The notes under the pieces: generated by a model | What the model was told of the DNA's origin: nothing | Seen by the model: only the letters and a program-made list of their open reading frames with translations | Database searches by the model: none | Assembly: GCF_001547935.1 (NCBI RefSeq) | Contig: NZ_AP014636.1 | Location: 496,001 to 560,000, forward strand | Source: Vibrio tritonius | Lineage (GTDB): Bacteria > Pseudomonadota > Gammaproteobacteria > Enterobacterales > Vibrionaceae | Length of the DNA stretch: 64,000 nt | Reading direction: 5' to 3' | Translations under genes and position numbers: made by a program | Part shown: piece after piece, positions 54,854 through 64,000 of the stretch | How positions within the stretch are numbered: the stretch's first letter is position 1 | How the letters are laid out: each line of letters opens with the position of its first letter

Positions 54854-56413
54854 ATGTTAAAGAGCGGACTTACGACGTCTGATGGTTGGCGTACAGGCAT
54901 GAAAAAGACAGCAATCGCTGTCGCTAGCAGTTTCATTTTAGGTTTAGCAGTGCCGCAAGCAATGGCAGAAAATTACCAGCCTAATCAGATTGATAACTAT
55001 GCTGGTCATGCACGTATCTTTGTGCTGACAGATATGGGAAATGAACCAGATGATCAAATGTCGATGGTTCGTCTGTTAACCTATTCAAATGAACTGAATA
55101 TCGAAGGACTCGTTGCCACAACATCGGTTTGGCAACGAGCGAAACGGGAAAAAGACACCATCAACCACATTATTGATGCCTACGAGAAGGTTCGTCCTAA
55201 CCTGCTATTGCACGCAAAAGGTTGGCCAACAGCGTCCTATTTAAAATCTGTAGTCAATACTGGGCAGCCGGGTTATGGAATGGAGGATGTAGGCCAAGGC
55301 AAAGCCTCACCTGGTGCTCAGGCGTTGATCGCTGCGGTGGATAAACCCGATAGCCGTCCTATTTGGATAACGGTGTGGGGGGGGGCGAACACCTTAGCGC
55401 AGGCGCTGTATGATGTAAAAGCCACACGTAGTGAGCAAGAAGTGGAGAAATTCGTTGCTAAATTACGGGTGTATTCTATTTCGGATCAAGATGATGCGGG
55501 TCCTTGGATTCGCCGTAATTTCCCATCGCTTTTTTATGTTGTGAAACCTTCTTCTCAAGATGGAGCTGAGTATGGATCAGCAACGTGGACTGGGATTGCC
55601 GGAGACGAATACTACAAAAATGGTGCCGGTGCTGATTTTAGTCATATCACCAATGAATGGTTGGAAAAAAACATTCGGAGTAAAGGACCACTGGGTAAAC
55701 ACTATCTTAAATACATGTTCATCATGGAAGGGGATACACCTGCCTTTTTGGGGTTGACCGATAATGGTTTAAATAGTTTCCGCAACCCAAGTTGGGGCGG
55801 CTGGGGTGGGCGATACATTTATCGTCAGCCTTATGGCGAAACGCATCCTATTTGGTCACAAGGTGGCGATTGGTTTGGTCGTATTACTTCTGCAGATACC
55901 GTGAAAGGGGTGGATGGTAAAGAATACACATCGGATCAAGCTACGATTTGGCGCTGGCGTAATGAGTTTCAAAATGACTTTGCAGCACGTATGGATTGGA
56001 CGATTAAGCCTTATGCTAAGGCAAACCATCAACCGATTGCCGTGGTCAACGGTGATGAGTCACGGCAGGTGGTTTACATCAAAGCAGCACCGGGCGATCG
56101 CATTACTTTAGACGCATCACACAGCTCTGATCCCGATAACAATACGTTAAGTTATGAATGGATTCATTATAAAGAAGCGGGGTTTAGTGGCGTTGCTAAT
56201 CAGCCGGGAATCGCGGATGTGACTGTCGCTCAGGCTGACCAGAGTAAAGCGGTTATTACGGTCAATAAAGCGTGTGCCGATGGCTGGATAGCCCTACCAG
56301 ATGCACAATGTCCAAATGGTGGTGAGGCTCATATCATTTTGAAAGTGAAAGATAATGGTCAACCTCAACTGACATCTTATCGCCGAGTGATCATTCAGGT
56401 CGACGCTAAGTAA
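54854..56413 (+). CDS. Secreted Sde182-type protein (DUF1593, nucleoside-hydrolase-like domain)
   Basis: 519 residues. A signal peptide-like region (residues 16-38: 'MKKTAIAVASSFILGLAVPQ', ending AMA) follows a 15-residue extension; the start may instead be residue 16. The N-terminal domain is nucleoside-hydrolase-like with TDMGNEPDDQ at residues 59-68; the C-terminal domain has 'RITLDASHSSDPDNNTLSYE' and is the Sde182 C-terminal (beta-sandwich) type. Named after a cellulose-binding Saccharophagus protein. It faces the pectin genes and is probably exported. Confidence 0.82.
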   Translation: MLKSGLTTSDGWRTGMKKTAIAVASSFILGLAVPQAMAENYQPNQIDNYAGHARIFVLTDMGNEPDDQMSMVRLLTYSNELNIEGLVATTSVWQRAKREKDTINHIIDAYEKVRPNLLLHAKGWPTASYLKSVVNTGQPGYGMEDVGQGKASPGAQALIAAVDKPDSRPIWITVWGGANTLAQALYDVKATRSEQEVEKFVAKLRVYSISDQDDAGPWIRRNFPSLFYVVKPSSQDGAEYGSATWTGIAGDEYYKNGAGADFSHITNEWLEKNIRSKGPLGKHYLKYMFIMEGDTPAFLGLTDNGLNSFRNPSWGGWGGRYIYRQPYGETHPIWSQGGDWFGRITSADTVKGVDGKEYTSDQATIWRWRNEFQNDFAARMDWTIKPYAKANHQPIAVVNGDESRQVVYIKAAPGDRITLDASHSSDPDNNTLSYEWIHYKEAGFSGVANQPGIADVTVAQADQSKAVITVNKACADGWIALPDAQCPNGGEAHIILKVKDNGQPQLTSYRRVIIQVDAK

Positions 56414-56435
56414 GTAGATAAGTAGATAAGTAGAT
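56412..56435. repeat. Tandem 8 bp repeat (three copies of AAGTAGAT)
   Basis: Starts at the stop codon of the Sde182-like gene and runs for three exact copies with a degenerate fourth. Slippage-prone; no coding effect visible. Confidence 0.85.
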
Positions 56436-56490
56436 AAGTAAGCGATTGCTTACCCAAGTGGCTTTGATGTCGCTGTGGTGACAACCAATA

Positions 56491-56520
56491 AAGGTCATCT
56501 TGTAGGATGACCTTTTTTCG
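56491..56520 (+). terminator. Terminator after the Sde182-like gene
   Basis: AAGGTCATC pairs with GATGACCTT and is followed by TTTT. Confidence 0.8.
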
Positions 56521-56578
56521 TATCGATTGGCTTGGGAAGGGGAAACAAACGTTGTGTGTAATACCACACTGTGACGCG

Positions 56579-57748
56579 TTAGACTTGGTAAGCGCGGTTG
56601 GTTAGCTCGATCAAACCATAGTATGCGATGTTGTAGTCCCGTTCATGCCAAAATGAGATATTGGTGGAGCCAAAATTTAAGTCACTATTGTGCTGTAAAT
56701 AATGTTCAATTTGCGGTTTAAGATAGTCGAATAAGATACTGACTTCGCCACTTAGAATCACATCGTGAATGTCCCATACCGTTATAAAATGAGAGATGAT
56801 AAATCCCATTACTTTAGCGGCTTCATTTACCACTTCGATATAATCTGGCTGCTTTTTTTCAAGACAACTAACAATATGGTGCAGCTGCTCTTTGGCATCT
56901 TTGCCGGGCAGCGTATGTCCCACGCGTTTTTCGATTTCGGCGATGATAGCTCGATAGGTGATGTAGGTTTCACAGCAACCTTTCGCGCCACAATAGCAAT
57001 CTCGGCCATTGAGATCGTAGGTCATGTGGCTAATTTCAGGTGAAGTGCCAGCAGGGCCGAGTGCGATTTTTTTATCTATCATGATCCCAAAACCGGCGCC
57101 ATAGCCTAGCAGCAGCGTCATAAAGCTGTTGAGTTGACTGTGGGTAACGCGTAACTGGGCACTGCAACAGTGCGCAATGTTGAAAATTTTAGCAGTATGA
57201 CCCGTGTGTTGTTCTATGCACTCAGCCAAGTTGAAATGACGTTCTTTTAGGATTTGGCTACAGTGAATAAGGCCACTATGTTGGGCTATCTTACCTTGTG
57301 TGGCGACCGTAATGACTTTGAGTTCAGAAAAGGTGATCCCTTCAATTCGACAAAGCTCATGGCCATGGTGTTGAATCATTTCAACAATTTGAGCTGCGCT
57401 AAAAATACGCTTCTCTTTCGGAAGATCCCAGCGAATCACTTGATGGCACAGAATCTTGTTCGTTTGATCAATTAAAATGGCTACGAAACTTTCAATTGAA
57501 ATGTAACAGCACAGCGAAAAGTTTTTATGAGGAACAAGACGTAATGCTGTTTTAGGACGACCTTTTGTGCATTCTTGAGTTTGTTCAGAAGACGCCATCT
57601 CTTCAATGATGCCGTCATTTAAGAGTTGCTGAGTTATTTTTGTCAGAGAAGATTTTACCAAACCAGTTTGTTTTGCTAGATCGACGCGCGAAAGCGGTTT
57701 TCGCCTTAGCAAATTCACTACTTGGTTTTTCCCATTTAGTTCTATCAT
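56579..57748 (-). CDS. ROK-family regulator (NagC/Mlc-like)
   Basis: 389 residues. An N-terminal winged helix-turn-helix (about 15-45, 'LSRVDLAKQTGLVKSSLTKI') precedes a ROK domain with the zinc motif CYCGAKGCCE and 'GYGAGFGIMID' ATP-like loop. ROK repressors react to a sugar or sugar phosphate. It lies between the Sde182 gene (convergent) and pectin operon (same strand), so it may control either or both. Confidence 0.82.
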   Translation of the reverse strand: MIELNGKNQVVNLLRRKPLSRVDLAKQTGLVKSSLTKITQQLLNDGIIEEMASSEQTQECTKGRPKTALRLVPHKNFSLCCYISIESFVAILIDQTNKILCHQVIRWDLPKEKRIFSAAQIVEMIQHHGHELCRIEGITFSELKVITVATQGKIAQHSGLIHCSQILKERHFNLAECIEQHTGHTAKIFNIAHCCSAQLRVTHSQLNSFMTLLLGYGAGFGIMIDKKIALGPAGTSPEISHMTYDLNGRDCYCGAKGCCETYITYRAIIAEIEKRVGHTLPGKDAKEQLHHIVSCLEKKQPDYIEVVNEAAKVMGFIISHFITVWDIHDVILSGEVSILFDYLKPQIEHYLQHNSDLNFGSTNISFWHERDYNIAYYGLIELTNRAYQV

Positions 57749-57916
57749 GACATCTATGCTTCTAACAATATGAAAATTATAAGTATTATGGGTAGTTACT
57801 ATATCAGTTTTTGCTGCTATACACTATTTGATAAGTATACATTAGCAATGGATACACAAAGATGAGAGATAGATCGGTTCTTGTTTGTTGGGGGAGGGAA
57901 GTGACGAAATAAAAAA

Positions 57917-57964
57917 AAGGTGTAAAGAATAACGTAGCGTGACGACGTATATGCTTTACACCTT
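57917..57964 (-). terminator. Strong terminator of the pectin operon
   Basis: On the minus strand AAGGTGTAAAG and CTTTACACCTT form an 11 bp stem with ACGT pairs in the loop, followed by a run of eight T. It lies 115 bp past the pectate lyase stop. Confidence 0.88.
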
Positions 57965-58079
57965 ATGGCTTGGAGACAGTTTAACGATGCATTAAATAGA
58001 TGTGCCATGACCCAAAACTGCCACAATACATTGGCAATTGGGTTTCACCCTTGTACCCAACGTTGTTGGCACATAGAGT

Positions 58080-59240
58080 CTAATTTAAAGCCAACTTACC
58101 CGCGCCAGCACTGTTTTTCAGTGTGATGAGTGAGTCGGTAGGTTGTAACTGATATTTGTATGGAACGCTGATGTTCTTAGCCTGCAACCCACAAGCTGTA
58201 AGGTTAAGCGGTTCTCCATTGACTTTCGAGCCATTATCGACCAATACACCGGGCTTGCCTTTACTCATTGCTTTAAATACACCACATTGAGTGTTTAGAT
58301 GGTCAATATTAAACACGTTGTTTTCTGAGAGAACGGTGCCTTCTGTTCCAAGTCCAAATGAGTAGCCGTAGCGGTACTCTTCGTCATTGGCCTTGCTCCC
58401 GATAAACAGGTTGTTATACGCATGAATTTGGCCAAAACGAACGCGAGGCGTGCGCTGTACTAATTGGTTAAACACATTGTCGTTCAATGTGATACGCAAT
58501 TTCCCTCGGTCTTGTGCTCCATTTTTATCGCTATGACCAATCAACATCACTTTGTCGTGTTTTTCGAACAGCGAGTTTGATATTGAGATATAGTCGCTGC
58601 CACGTTTTATGTCTAACTCTCCATCATGTTGAACGTATTTCCATCCGTCTTTCTGGCCATACATGTGATCAGTAAAAGAACCGTCGGTTAAGGTGACATG
58701 GTCGATCCATATATGTTCGGAACCAATGATGTTCATTCCATCCCACTCAGCATTCCAGCCGTCACCTTGTTCAAAATGGGGTGCAACGTCAATCGGTGTT
58801 TCAATATTGACGTTGCGAATGATGACATTCTTGACCTTCTTCAAGATAAGCGAACCATTAAAGAACCCCGCATCCGCTCCAACACCCAAAAGTGTCGTGT
58901 TAGAGGAGATGTGAATCTGCGAGCGTTTCTTCTGATCTGCAAAACTTTTAAAAGGAATGCCACCACTTAAATCAATTCGCTTTTCTACTAAAATTATTTT
59001 GGCCTGTTGACCACTTTTATGCAGTGCTGACTGTAGCTCATCTACGGTTGATACCCGATAGATATGTTGGGTACTGGCGCTGGCCCCGCCTTGTGTTCCC
59101 CCGGCCATTGCAGCCCAGCCATTGGCTGGTGCGACTTGGCGAACAATATCCATGTTGACATCTTGTGCGGCAACAGTAGCACTAAAAAGTAAACCGGTTA
59201 AAGCAGCGGCCAGTGACCGCTGTAAATACACTTTATTCAC
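58080..59240 (-). CDS. pel: PL1 pectate lyase, secreted
   Basis: 386 residues from a GTG supported by AGGAG 8 bases upstream. A signal peptide ends near VAA-Q. The PL1 repeats include 'HIWIDHVTLTDGSF', and 'VQRTPRVRFGQIHAYNNLF' contains the catalytic Arg motif. It cleaves polygalacturonate by beta-elimination with calcium. It is the last gene of the kdgM-kdgM-pme-pel operon, 17 bp after the esterase. Confidence 0.92.
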   Translation of the reverse strand: MNKVYLQRSLAAALTGLLFSATVAAQDVNMDIVRQVAPANGWAAMAGGTQGGASASTQHIYRVSTVDELQSALHKSGQQAKIILVEKRIDLSGGIPFKSFADQKKRSQIHISSNTTLLGVGADAGFFNGSLILKKVKNVIIRNVNIETPIDVAPHFEQGDGWNAEWDGMNIIGSEHIWIDHVTLTDGSFTDHMYGQKDGWKYVQHDGELDIKRGSDYISISNSLFEKHDKVMLIGHSDKNGAQDRGKLRITLNDNVFNQLVQRTPRVRFGQIHAYNNLFIGSKANDEEYRYGYSFGLGTEGTVLSENNVFNIDHLNTQCGVFKAMSKGKPGVLVDNGSKVNGEPLNLTACGLQAKNISVPYKYQLQPTDSLITLKNSAGAGKLALN

Positions 59241-59257
59241 TGCTTTGACTCCTAAGA

Positions 59258-60349
59258 TTAAGAACGATACCAATCGCCGCCAAGTACGTTTTCAACGGTC
59301 AGCTCTTTGGCTTGCTTGGTCGTCAACACATGTTTAGCTCCGGCCTTATTGGCACCTGGCCCTTGACTGTTGAATTCAAAGAAGCGAGCGTCTTCATCTG
59401 GGCTAAACCAAATGCGTTCTTTATCTTTACTCCATCCAGACATCTTATCCCAACCGTACAAATGGTCGTCTAGATAGCAGTTATAGTAGATTGTTGACCC
59501 AATTGCGTTTGGATCTGCGTAGCGTCCATCACTAAAGTTTCGGGTTGGGTGCCATGGACGCCCTAGGCCAAAACTATTTGCTGGAACATCTGCTTCCTTA
59601 GTAATTCGACTGTTGATAAACACAAGACCATAGTCTTTATGTATGTCGGTGCTAGGAGCGGTAATATATCCCATAGGAGTCGTGTGTTTACTTCTTGCTC
59701 TGGCCACAATATTACATTCATCAAATACCGCAGTACCACCACCAAAAATGAAATCGACGTTTCCTTTTACGGTGCAATTATGGAAGTAACTGCTGGAATC
59801 GTGACGCGCAAGCAGAGTGTCTTGATAGCCTTCGATAGTGACATCCAGTACTTTGGCACGTTCTGAGCCAGAGCCGATAGATAAGGCAACCGCTTGTGAT
59901 GAGTTGATGCGGGTTGGATCATCTTTCGCCTTTACATCATTACTTGGGTAATCAAAACTATTACGCACGGTGAAATTGCGTAGAGTGACATCATCGGCTT
60001 TCACACGGATAACAAAGCTTTTCGATGTTCCCCAGTTTTTCCCTTGTGGGTTTTTCATTCCAGAAGCTGCGTTATATTCGATAATCGTTTTATCCCGACT
60101 TTCGCCTTCCAAAATCACTTTATCGACATTCACGTCGAATTTTTCATTATAAGTACCATTAGTGATGTAGATAACGTAATTGTCTTTGTGACTGGCTTTT
60201 GCCGCAGCAAGTGCTTGAGTTATCTTGCTAAATTGGTGCTCACCAGATGGATTCTCAGTGACCATTGCATCGTAAGTTGCAGGGGCCGCGAAGGCGAGTG
60301 AGCTTGCTACGCTCAATAGCGCAGCTGCATAGGTAGTTAGTTTCATCAT
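59258..60349 (-). CDS. pme: CE8 pectin methylesterase, secreted
   Basis: 363 residues with a signal peptide (about 1-22, ending AFA-A). 'GYQDTLLA', 'VDFIFGGGTAVFDECNI' and 'FGLGRPWHP' are the CE8 catalytic motifs with two Asp and an Arg. It de-esterifies pectin, making substrate for the pectate lyase gene just downstream. The porin genes lie upstream, with gaps of 9 and 17 bp. Confidence 0.92.
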   Translation of the reverse strand: MMKLTTYAAALLSVASSLAFAAPATYDAMVTENPSGEHQFSKITQALAAAKASHKDNYVIYITNGTYNEKFDVNVDKVILEGESRDKTIIEYNAASGMKNPQGKNWGTSKSFVIRVKADDVTLRNFTVRNSFDYPSNDVKAKDDPTRINSSQAVALSIGSGSERAKVLDVTIEGYQDTLLARHDSSSYFHNCTVKGNVDFIFGGGTAVFDECNIVARARSKHTTPMGYITAPSTDIHKDYGLVFINSRITKEADVPANSFGLGRPWHPTRNFSDGRYADPNAIGSTIYYNCYLDDHLYGWDKMSGWSKDKERIWFSPDEDARFFEFNSQGPGANKAGAKHVLTTKQAKELTVENVLGGDWYRS

Positions 60350-60358
60350 TTTCTCTCG

Positions 60359-61108
60359 TTAGAAATAGAAATTAAATCCCGCGGTGACTTTGGCTTCGCG
60401 ATGATCGCTGTCCGTTGCTACTGCGGTGTCATCAACCCCTAAATAAGGTTGCCAATCACGATTGACGCGGTAGTAAATAAAGGCGCTTTGTTCGTAATTG
60501 GATTGTTTGTTATCGAACAAGGTGTAGTCAGCATCTTGATATTGCGCGGTGTAGGCCAGTGTGATCGATTTGGATAGCTGGTAATTGGCGCCGACTTTGT
60601 ACACTTGTCGACGATTGTTATCAGGTGAGGTATATCCTTTTTTGTGGGAGTATTTACGCCATTCGTATTGATAGCCAGTCCATAGATAAAGGTCGTCATT
60701 GAGGTCGTATCGCAGAGCTAAGCCAGGTATATAACGTGAGCCACTATCACCGTTATCTCCAATTTCGCCACTAAAGTCGTAGCTATCGCCTGCGCCAGTG
60801 TAAAATTTCAGGCGGATACTTGGGATAAGAGAAAGTGAATCGTTAATTTGATAGCGATAGCTGGTATCAAAATATTCACTGTAGTTGGTTGGGTCGTCAA
60901 AACTGTCGCGCTTTTTATTGATAAGGTTGGCTGCAATTTCAAAGCGTAAGCCATTATCGAATTGATAAGCTAAAGACACTTTGTCGCTATTAAAACGATT
61001 TTCTGTACGATAGTTATGCTCAAATGAGATATAACTGGTGTCTGCCATTGAGGTGATGGGTAATAATGCAGCAGCCGCAACTGGCAAAAGATATAGATAA
61101 GATTTCAT
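60359..61108 (-). CDS. kdgM: KdgM-family oligogalacturonate porin 1
   Basis: 249 residues with a signal peptide (about 1-22, ending SMA-D) and 12-14 beta-strands; ends ...GFNFYF with terminal Phe. 'YISFEHNYRTENRF' is the KdgM signature. It allows oligogalacturonates through the outer membrane. An AGGA site precedes the ATG. Lies 13 bp downstream of a second KdgM gene. Confidence 0.88.
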   Translation of the reverse strand: MKSYLYLLPVAAAALLPITSMADTSYISFEHNYRTENRFNSDKVSLAYQFDNGLRFEIAANLINKKRDSFDDPTNYSEYFDTSYRYQINDSLSLIPSIRLKFYTGAGDSYDFSGEIGDNGDSGSRYIPGLALRYDLNDDLYLWTGYQYEWRKYSHKKGYTSPDNNRRQVYKVGANYQLSKSITLAYTAQYQDADYTLFDNKQSNYEQSAFIYYRVNRDWQPYLGVDDTAVATDSDHREAKVTAGFNFYF

Positions 61109-61121
61109 ATTTGATTCCTCG

Positions 61122-61958
61122 TTAGAAATACCAGTTAAAGCCTAACTTAAGACAAGCCTGTTCCTTATTTGATGTGCCAGAAACAGATTTTTGGTCGATT
61201 TCAAAATAAGGTATGGCGGCTTTGAACCCTGTATATTGAATTTTAAACTCATTATACAAATAGCCTTTTTTATTATCGAAAGATGCGTATTCTAAGGATG
61301 TGCAACTATGACTATCACAAGATTTTGGATTGTTTGTGTAATCGGCATAATCGTAGAGAAGAATATATTGGAAACGCCAGTTTTCAACACCGCGGTAGTC
61401 TATACCCGTTTCAAAACGGTGTGTGCCAATATTACCTTTTGCAAGATAGGTGACGGATTCTGTCCCATTTGCTGAATCTCCGTCAATATACATATTCCTT
61501 GTTTTATAACTATCGGTACTTGCATAATCACGGAATTGATACCGGTAACGAACATAACCGCCCCAGTTATCACTGAGTTTATGATATAACGTTGCTCCAC
61601 TTAGATATTGCAAACTACCGCTTTGAAAATCGATTTCAAATTGAGGTGTTACATAGGTTTTCTTATCAAGAATGTAGCTTTTGGACAGAACAAAGCCAGC
61701 GCTACCACCATAGTAATTTTCGTAGGCAGTATCAATGGAATTAGGATAGATACCGAACTTAACTTCAAAGCCCCAACGGTCCGGGGTTTTGTGCACTAAC
61801 TTAATAGAGTCGCCGTGCGCACGTTTCTCTGTTTGATAGTTATGTTCGTATTGCAGATAGGTTTTGCCTTTTACGGTATCATCGATGTCTTCAGCGGCAT
61901 AGGCTTGGACCGAAGCTATTACCAATAAACTGGCAGCACTAATGGTTTTAAGATTCAT
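61122..61958 (-). CDS. kdgM: KdgM-family oligogalacturonate porin 2
   Basis: 278 residues with a signal peptide (about 1-21, ending AYA-A), then 'TYLQYEHNYQTEKRAHGDSI' and a C-terminal 'LGFNWYF'. Same family as the next gene but only moderately similar, so the two may take different oligomer sizes. First gene of the pectin operon, with GGTGA upstream. Confidence 0.88.
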   Translation of the reverse strand: MNLKTISAASLLVIASVQAYAAEDIDDTVKGKTYLQYEHNYQTEKRAHGDSIKLVHKTPDRWGFEVKFGIYPNSIDTAYENYYGGSAGFVLSKSYILDKKTYVTPQFEIDFQSGSLQYLSGATLYHKLSDNWGGYVRYRYQFRDYASTDSYKTRNMYIDGDSANGTESVTYLAKGNIGTHRFETGIDYRGVENWRFQYILLYDYADYTNNPKSCDSHSCTSLEYASFDNKKGYLYNEFKIQYTGFKAAIPYFEIDQKSVSGTSNKEQACLKLGFNWYF

Positions 61959-62551
61959 ATAATCACCAATTAAATATTTAAAATAAACTTAAAGATAAAG
62001 ATTTATTTATGCATTCACACAAAGTGCAAATAATGGTTCCGATAAATATTTAAGGTAATAGAGCCCCATGAGTTTTAAACTCACCATAACAAAGCCAAAA
62101 CAAGTTTTGTTGTGATTTTGCTAATATTTTAATCTATCCCTTGGAGTGGAATTGCCACTGTGAAATAGTATTCATTTAATTATGAAATGACGTTTTGTTT
62201 TATTTTGATTCTAGGTTTATGAATTGGTTTTACAATCGTAATGATGAGATATTGTGAAGTTAGATACGTTATTGATATTGATTGGATAAAAAATAAGATC
62301 TTAATCACTGGAGTAGCGGGTAATTTGTTTTTTGTAAAGTAATGTCAATGATTTTTTGTGACAAGTCTGTCTATTTTAATTAACGGAAATAACTTGATAG
62401 TGTAGTGTGAAGCTAATTCAAGTTAATTTTAACTAAATAAGATAACTGCGCAGTACATTACCATAAAATCAAGATAACTGAGCTTTACATCTAGCATTAT
62501 CCTTTCGTGGTTAAGGTTAGGTTAAATTTCTTATTTAACAAGGATGGCATT
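61959..62551 (-). promoter_or_regulatory. Regulatory region of the pectin operon
   Basis: 593 bp, A+T-rich. Two short palindromes are visible: GAGTTTTAAACTC at 62070-62082 and CAAAACAAGTTTTG at 62096-62109. They are candidate operators for the ROK or a KdgR-like regulator; the second weakly resembles a KdgR box but lacks the full consensus. No ORF was supported. Confidence 0.5.
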
Positions 62552-63992
62552 TAACGAGGACACTCACTCTTCAAAGAACGGATCAAGTAATCATTAGAGA
62601 CGGGTAGATTTGCTTATACTTTGCCCGATTTGGTTTGTTCTAACCAATCAACGGAGAGCAAATTCGATTTGTTTTTTGTGGTGAATTGTGAGGGAGTTGA
62701 GCTATATAAGATTAGTTCGAGACTTACGCAATATGCAGACCAACCATCCGCTTCTTATTTAGCTCGGTTTTAGCGTGGTGTAAACGTGCTGTAGTTCCAA
62801 TCCAAACTCGAGGCTTTTTCTCTAGCTTTGTACAAAGTGCCAAACAGTCAGTTTGGTCTAACGAGAGCCTGGTCAGTATACTCGGTTGAGCATTGTTGAT
62901 ATAGCCAGGCTTATCTGGCCTTATTTGTCGGCCAAGCCAATCAACTAGTTCAAGGTAATCACTGAGTCTAAAGGGGATCCCTTGAGTCTTATCTTGATGC
63001 TCGTAGCCCATGAAATTGGCGAGCGATGGTGTGGTGATTTTTCCTTTCTCTAAACTCGTGAGTCTCGCTTTAATTGAGGTAAAGTCTGACTGCTCTGGTG
63101 TGTCGGCTATTTTGGCTCGAATTGGGTTTAAATCGACATACGCCATCGCTGCCAGCAAGGCTTTGTCATCGAGTAGTGCTTGTGATTTGAATCGTCCTTC
63201 CCAAAAACGTCCAGTACATTGATCCTCTTTATTGGCTTGAACGGCAATGCCATAATTAAGTTCTCTCATAAACCAACTGAGCGAATAAAGTCGCTCTCGC
63301 CACTCGTTAATAAATTGATTGCACGCTTCTTTTTCTGTGTCCGATTTTATCTCTCCCGCTAACCAACGTTGAATAATCAGTGGCAACTGGTGCTCCGCGT
63401 GCCAGCGTTCAACCACTTCCAAGTCAGATAAAGCAAGAGCGCTCTCTTTATCAATACGAACAACGAGATGGTAGTGATTACTCATCACTGCATAAGAGCA
63501 GATTTGAATTAGATAAACAGAGGCGAGAGAAAGAATGCGTTGCTCAATCCAATCTCGGCGATGCTCGTAAGATTTTCCGGTAAGACTATCAACACCACAT
63601 AAATAGGTCCGACGCACACAGCGAGACACGCAGTGATAATAAGGCGTGATGTCTGGGCAAATCAGCTGTGAGCGAGCAGTGGTCATGCGTTGTGAGTCCA
63701 AGAAAATAGAGAGCCTTAGCGTGACGATTAACTGAAATGAGTAAAAGAGAGAGCAAGTGATTACTGGAGACACTTCAAAGAATGATTGAGGATGTTTTGC
63801 ATGGCTTAAACCAAAATGTGAATTGAATAACGGTGTGTGTCCCCGTTGTGATTTCTTACTAAAAACAGCAAACAAAAGAGTGAGTACGAAATTTTTGTAA
63901 CCACTCCTTTGCGTTCACTGCACAACATCTCCGTTATTTTGCTCTTGTTGAGCAACATTTGGAAAGAGGAATTGGGGTGTGTGTCCTCGTTA
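62552..63992 (-). mobile_element. RAYT/Y1-transposase element with MITE-like ends
   Basis: Bounded by TAACGAGGACACTCACTC at the left and GGGTGTGTGTCCTCGTTA at the right; these are inverted repeats with GAGGACAC cores. An internal partial end copy lies at 63831-63848 (GGTGTGTGTCCCCGTTG). It contains one intact transposase gene on the minus strand. The right-end sequence continues TTATTCAA-like at the inner copy, matching the two MITEs at 32610 and 34178. The exact outer borders and target duplication are uncertain. Confidence 0.68.
62724..63686 (-). CDS. REP-associated tyrosine transposase (Y1/HUH family)
   Basis: 320 residues from the ATG at 63686 (an upstream ATG at 63875 only reads through the repeat). 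'TPYYHCVSRCVRRTYLCG' opens the Y1_Tnp domain; 'MSNHYHLVVRI' is the HUH motif and 'GRFWEGRFKSQALL' a conserved block. A Tyr in the mid-region would be the nucleophile. RAYTs cut and join REP-like hairpins. Intact and probably active. It lies inside a GAGGACAC-bounded element. Confidence 0.88.
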   Translation of the reverse strand: MTTARSQLICPDITPYYHCVSRCVRRTYLCGVDSLTGKSYEHRRDWIEQRILSLASVYLIQICSYAVMSNHYHLVVRIDKESALALSDLEVVERWHAEHQLPLIIQRWLAGEIKSDTEKEACNQFINEWRERLYSLSWFMRELNYGIAVQANKEDQCTGRFWEGRFKSQALLDDKALLAAMAYVDLNPIRAKIADTPEQSDFTSIKARLTSLEKGKITTPSLANFMGYEHQDKTQGIPFRLSDYLELVDWLGRQIRPDKPGYINNAQPSILTRLSLDQTDCLALCTKLEKKPRVWIGTTARLHHAKTELNKKRMVGLHIA

Positions 63993-64000
63993 TTAAGCGT
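63687..64000 (-). other. 5' flank of transposase and element edge
   Basis: 314 bp, no gene. Holds the inner (63831-63848) and outer (63974-63992) end repeats and the likely transposase promoter. Confidence 0.5.

Noticed and set aside
62158..62173. Possible CRP site in the pectin promoter (TGTGAAATAGTATTCA)
   Set aside because: Only the left half-site fits; the right half is too degenerate to call.
61959..62551. KdgR box
   Set aside because: TATGAAATGACGTTTT and nearby palindromes resemble it only partly, so no named operator was assigned.

Overview
This 64 kb window looks like part of a Vibrio genome, most likely an accessory-rich stretch of the second chromosome. That is inference from gene content: a second groES-groEL pair whose GroEL lacks the Gly-Gly-Met tail, a 70-residue CspA with a long leader, a small protein that I recall being labelled 'ribosome recycling factor family' in vibrios, and a 266 bp palindromic repeat that opens TATACCCAAG. 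Most of the window is metabolic and regulatory gene clusters separated by good hairpin terminators, with scattered mobile DNA.

Layout. 1-2177: end of an ABC importer (binding protein and two permeases). 2272-5236: a P-loop ATPase gene split by a complete IS66-family element with an exact 8 bp target duplication. 5409-7163: a Tat-exported PhoD-type phosphatase. 7213-7830: a HAD phosphatase. 8288-20418: a CRP-linked plant-glycoside locus (GH3, beta-phosphoglucomutase, OprD-like porin, GH1, AraC regulator, MFS importer, GH78 alpha-L-rhamnosidase, small P-loop kinase, nucleoside-hydrolase-like protein). 20653-26262: MsrA, then an unassigned glycyl radical enzyme with its activase, a LysR regulator and a LysE exporter. 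26330-32550: secreted lipase-like protein, diguanylate cyclase, EamA exporter with TetR, XRE-cupin regulator. 32610-34297: a mobile-DNA patch with two about 120 bp MITE copies flanking a broken small gene, an IS110 remnant and a Phd/ParE-type toxin-antitoxin pair. 34400-44217: MccF-like peptidase, YqhD-like reductase, secreted MBL protein, YhhX-like oxidoreductase, isochorismatase with a GlxA-type regulator, groESL, EamA. 44591-48313: a four-gene operon (ACS-family MFS, MBL hydrolase, esterase, DUF3237). 48422-54596: small genes, cspA, LpxH-like phosphoesterase, EamA, tRNA-Lys(CTT), YahK-like dehydrogenase. 54854-61958: a pectin locus (Sde182-like protein, ROK regulator, PL1 pectate lyase, CE8 pectin methylesterase, two KdgM porins). 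62552-63992: a RAYT/Y1-transposase element whose ends match the MITEs.

How it works together. The strongest theme is plant polymer and glycoside use. In the pectin operon the esterase and lyase make oligogalacturonates that the KdgM porins admit. In the other locus, glycosides enter by porin and MFS symporter and are trimmed inside the cell by GH78, GH1 and GH3 enzymes that carry no visible signal peptides. Each locus contains a nucleoside-hydrolase-fold protein with the same unusual motif (TD, E four residues after the D, then DDQ). The best candidates for undescribed biology are the glycoside locus, the glycyl radical enzyme with Val where lyases and dehydratases of the family carry a catalytic Glu, the 44.6-48.3 kb operon, and the MITE/RAYT pair.
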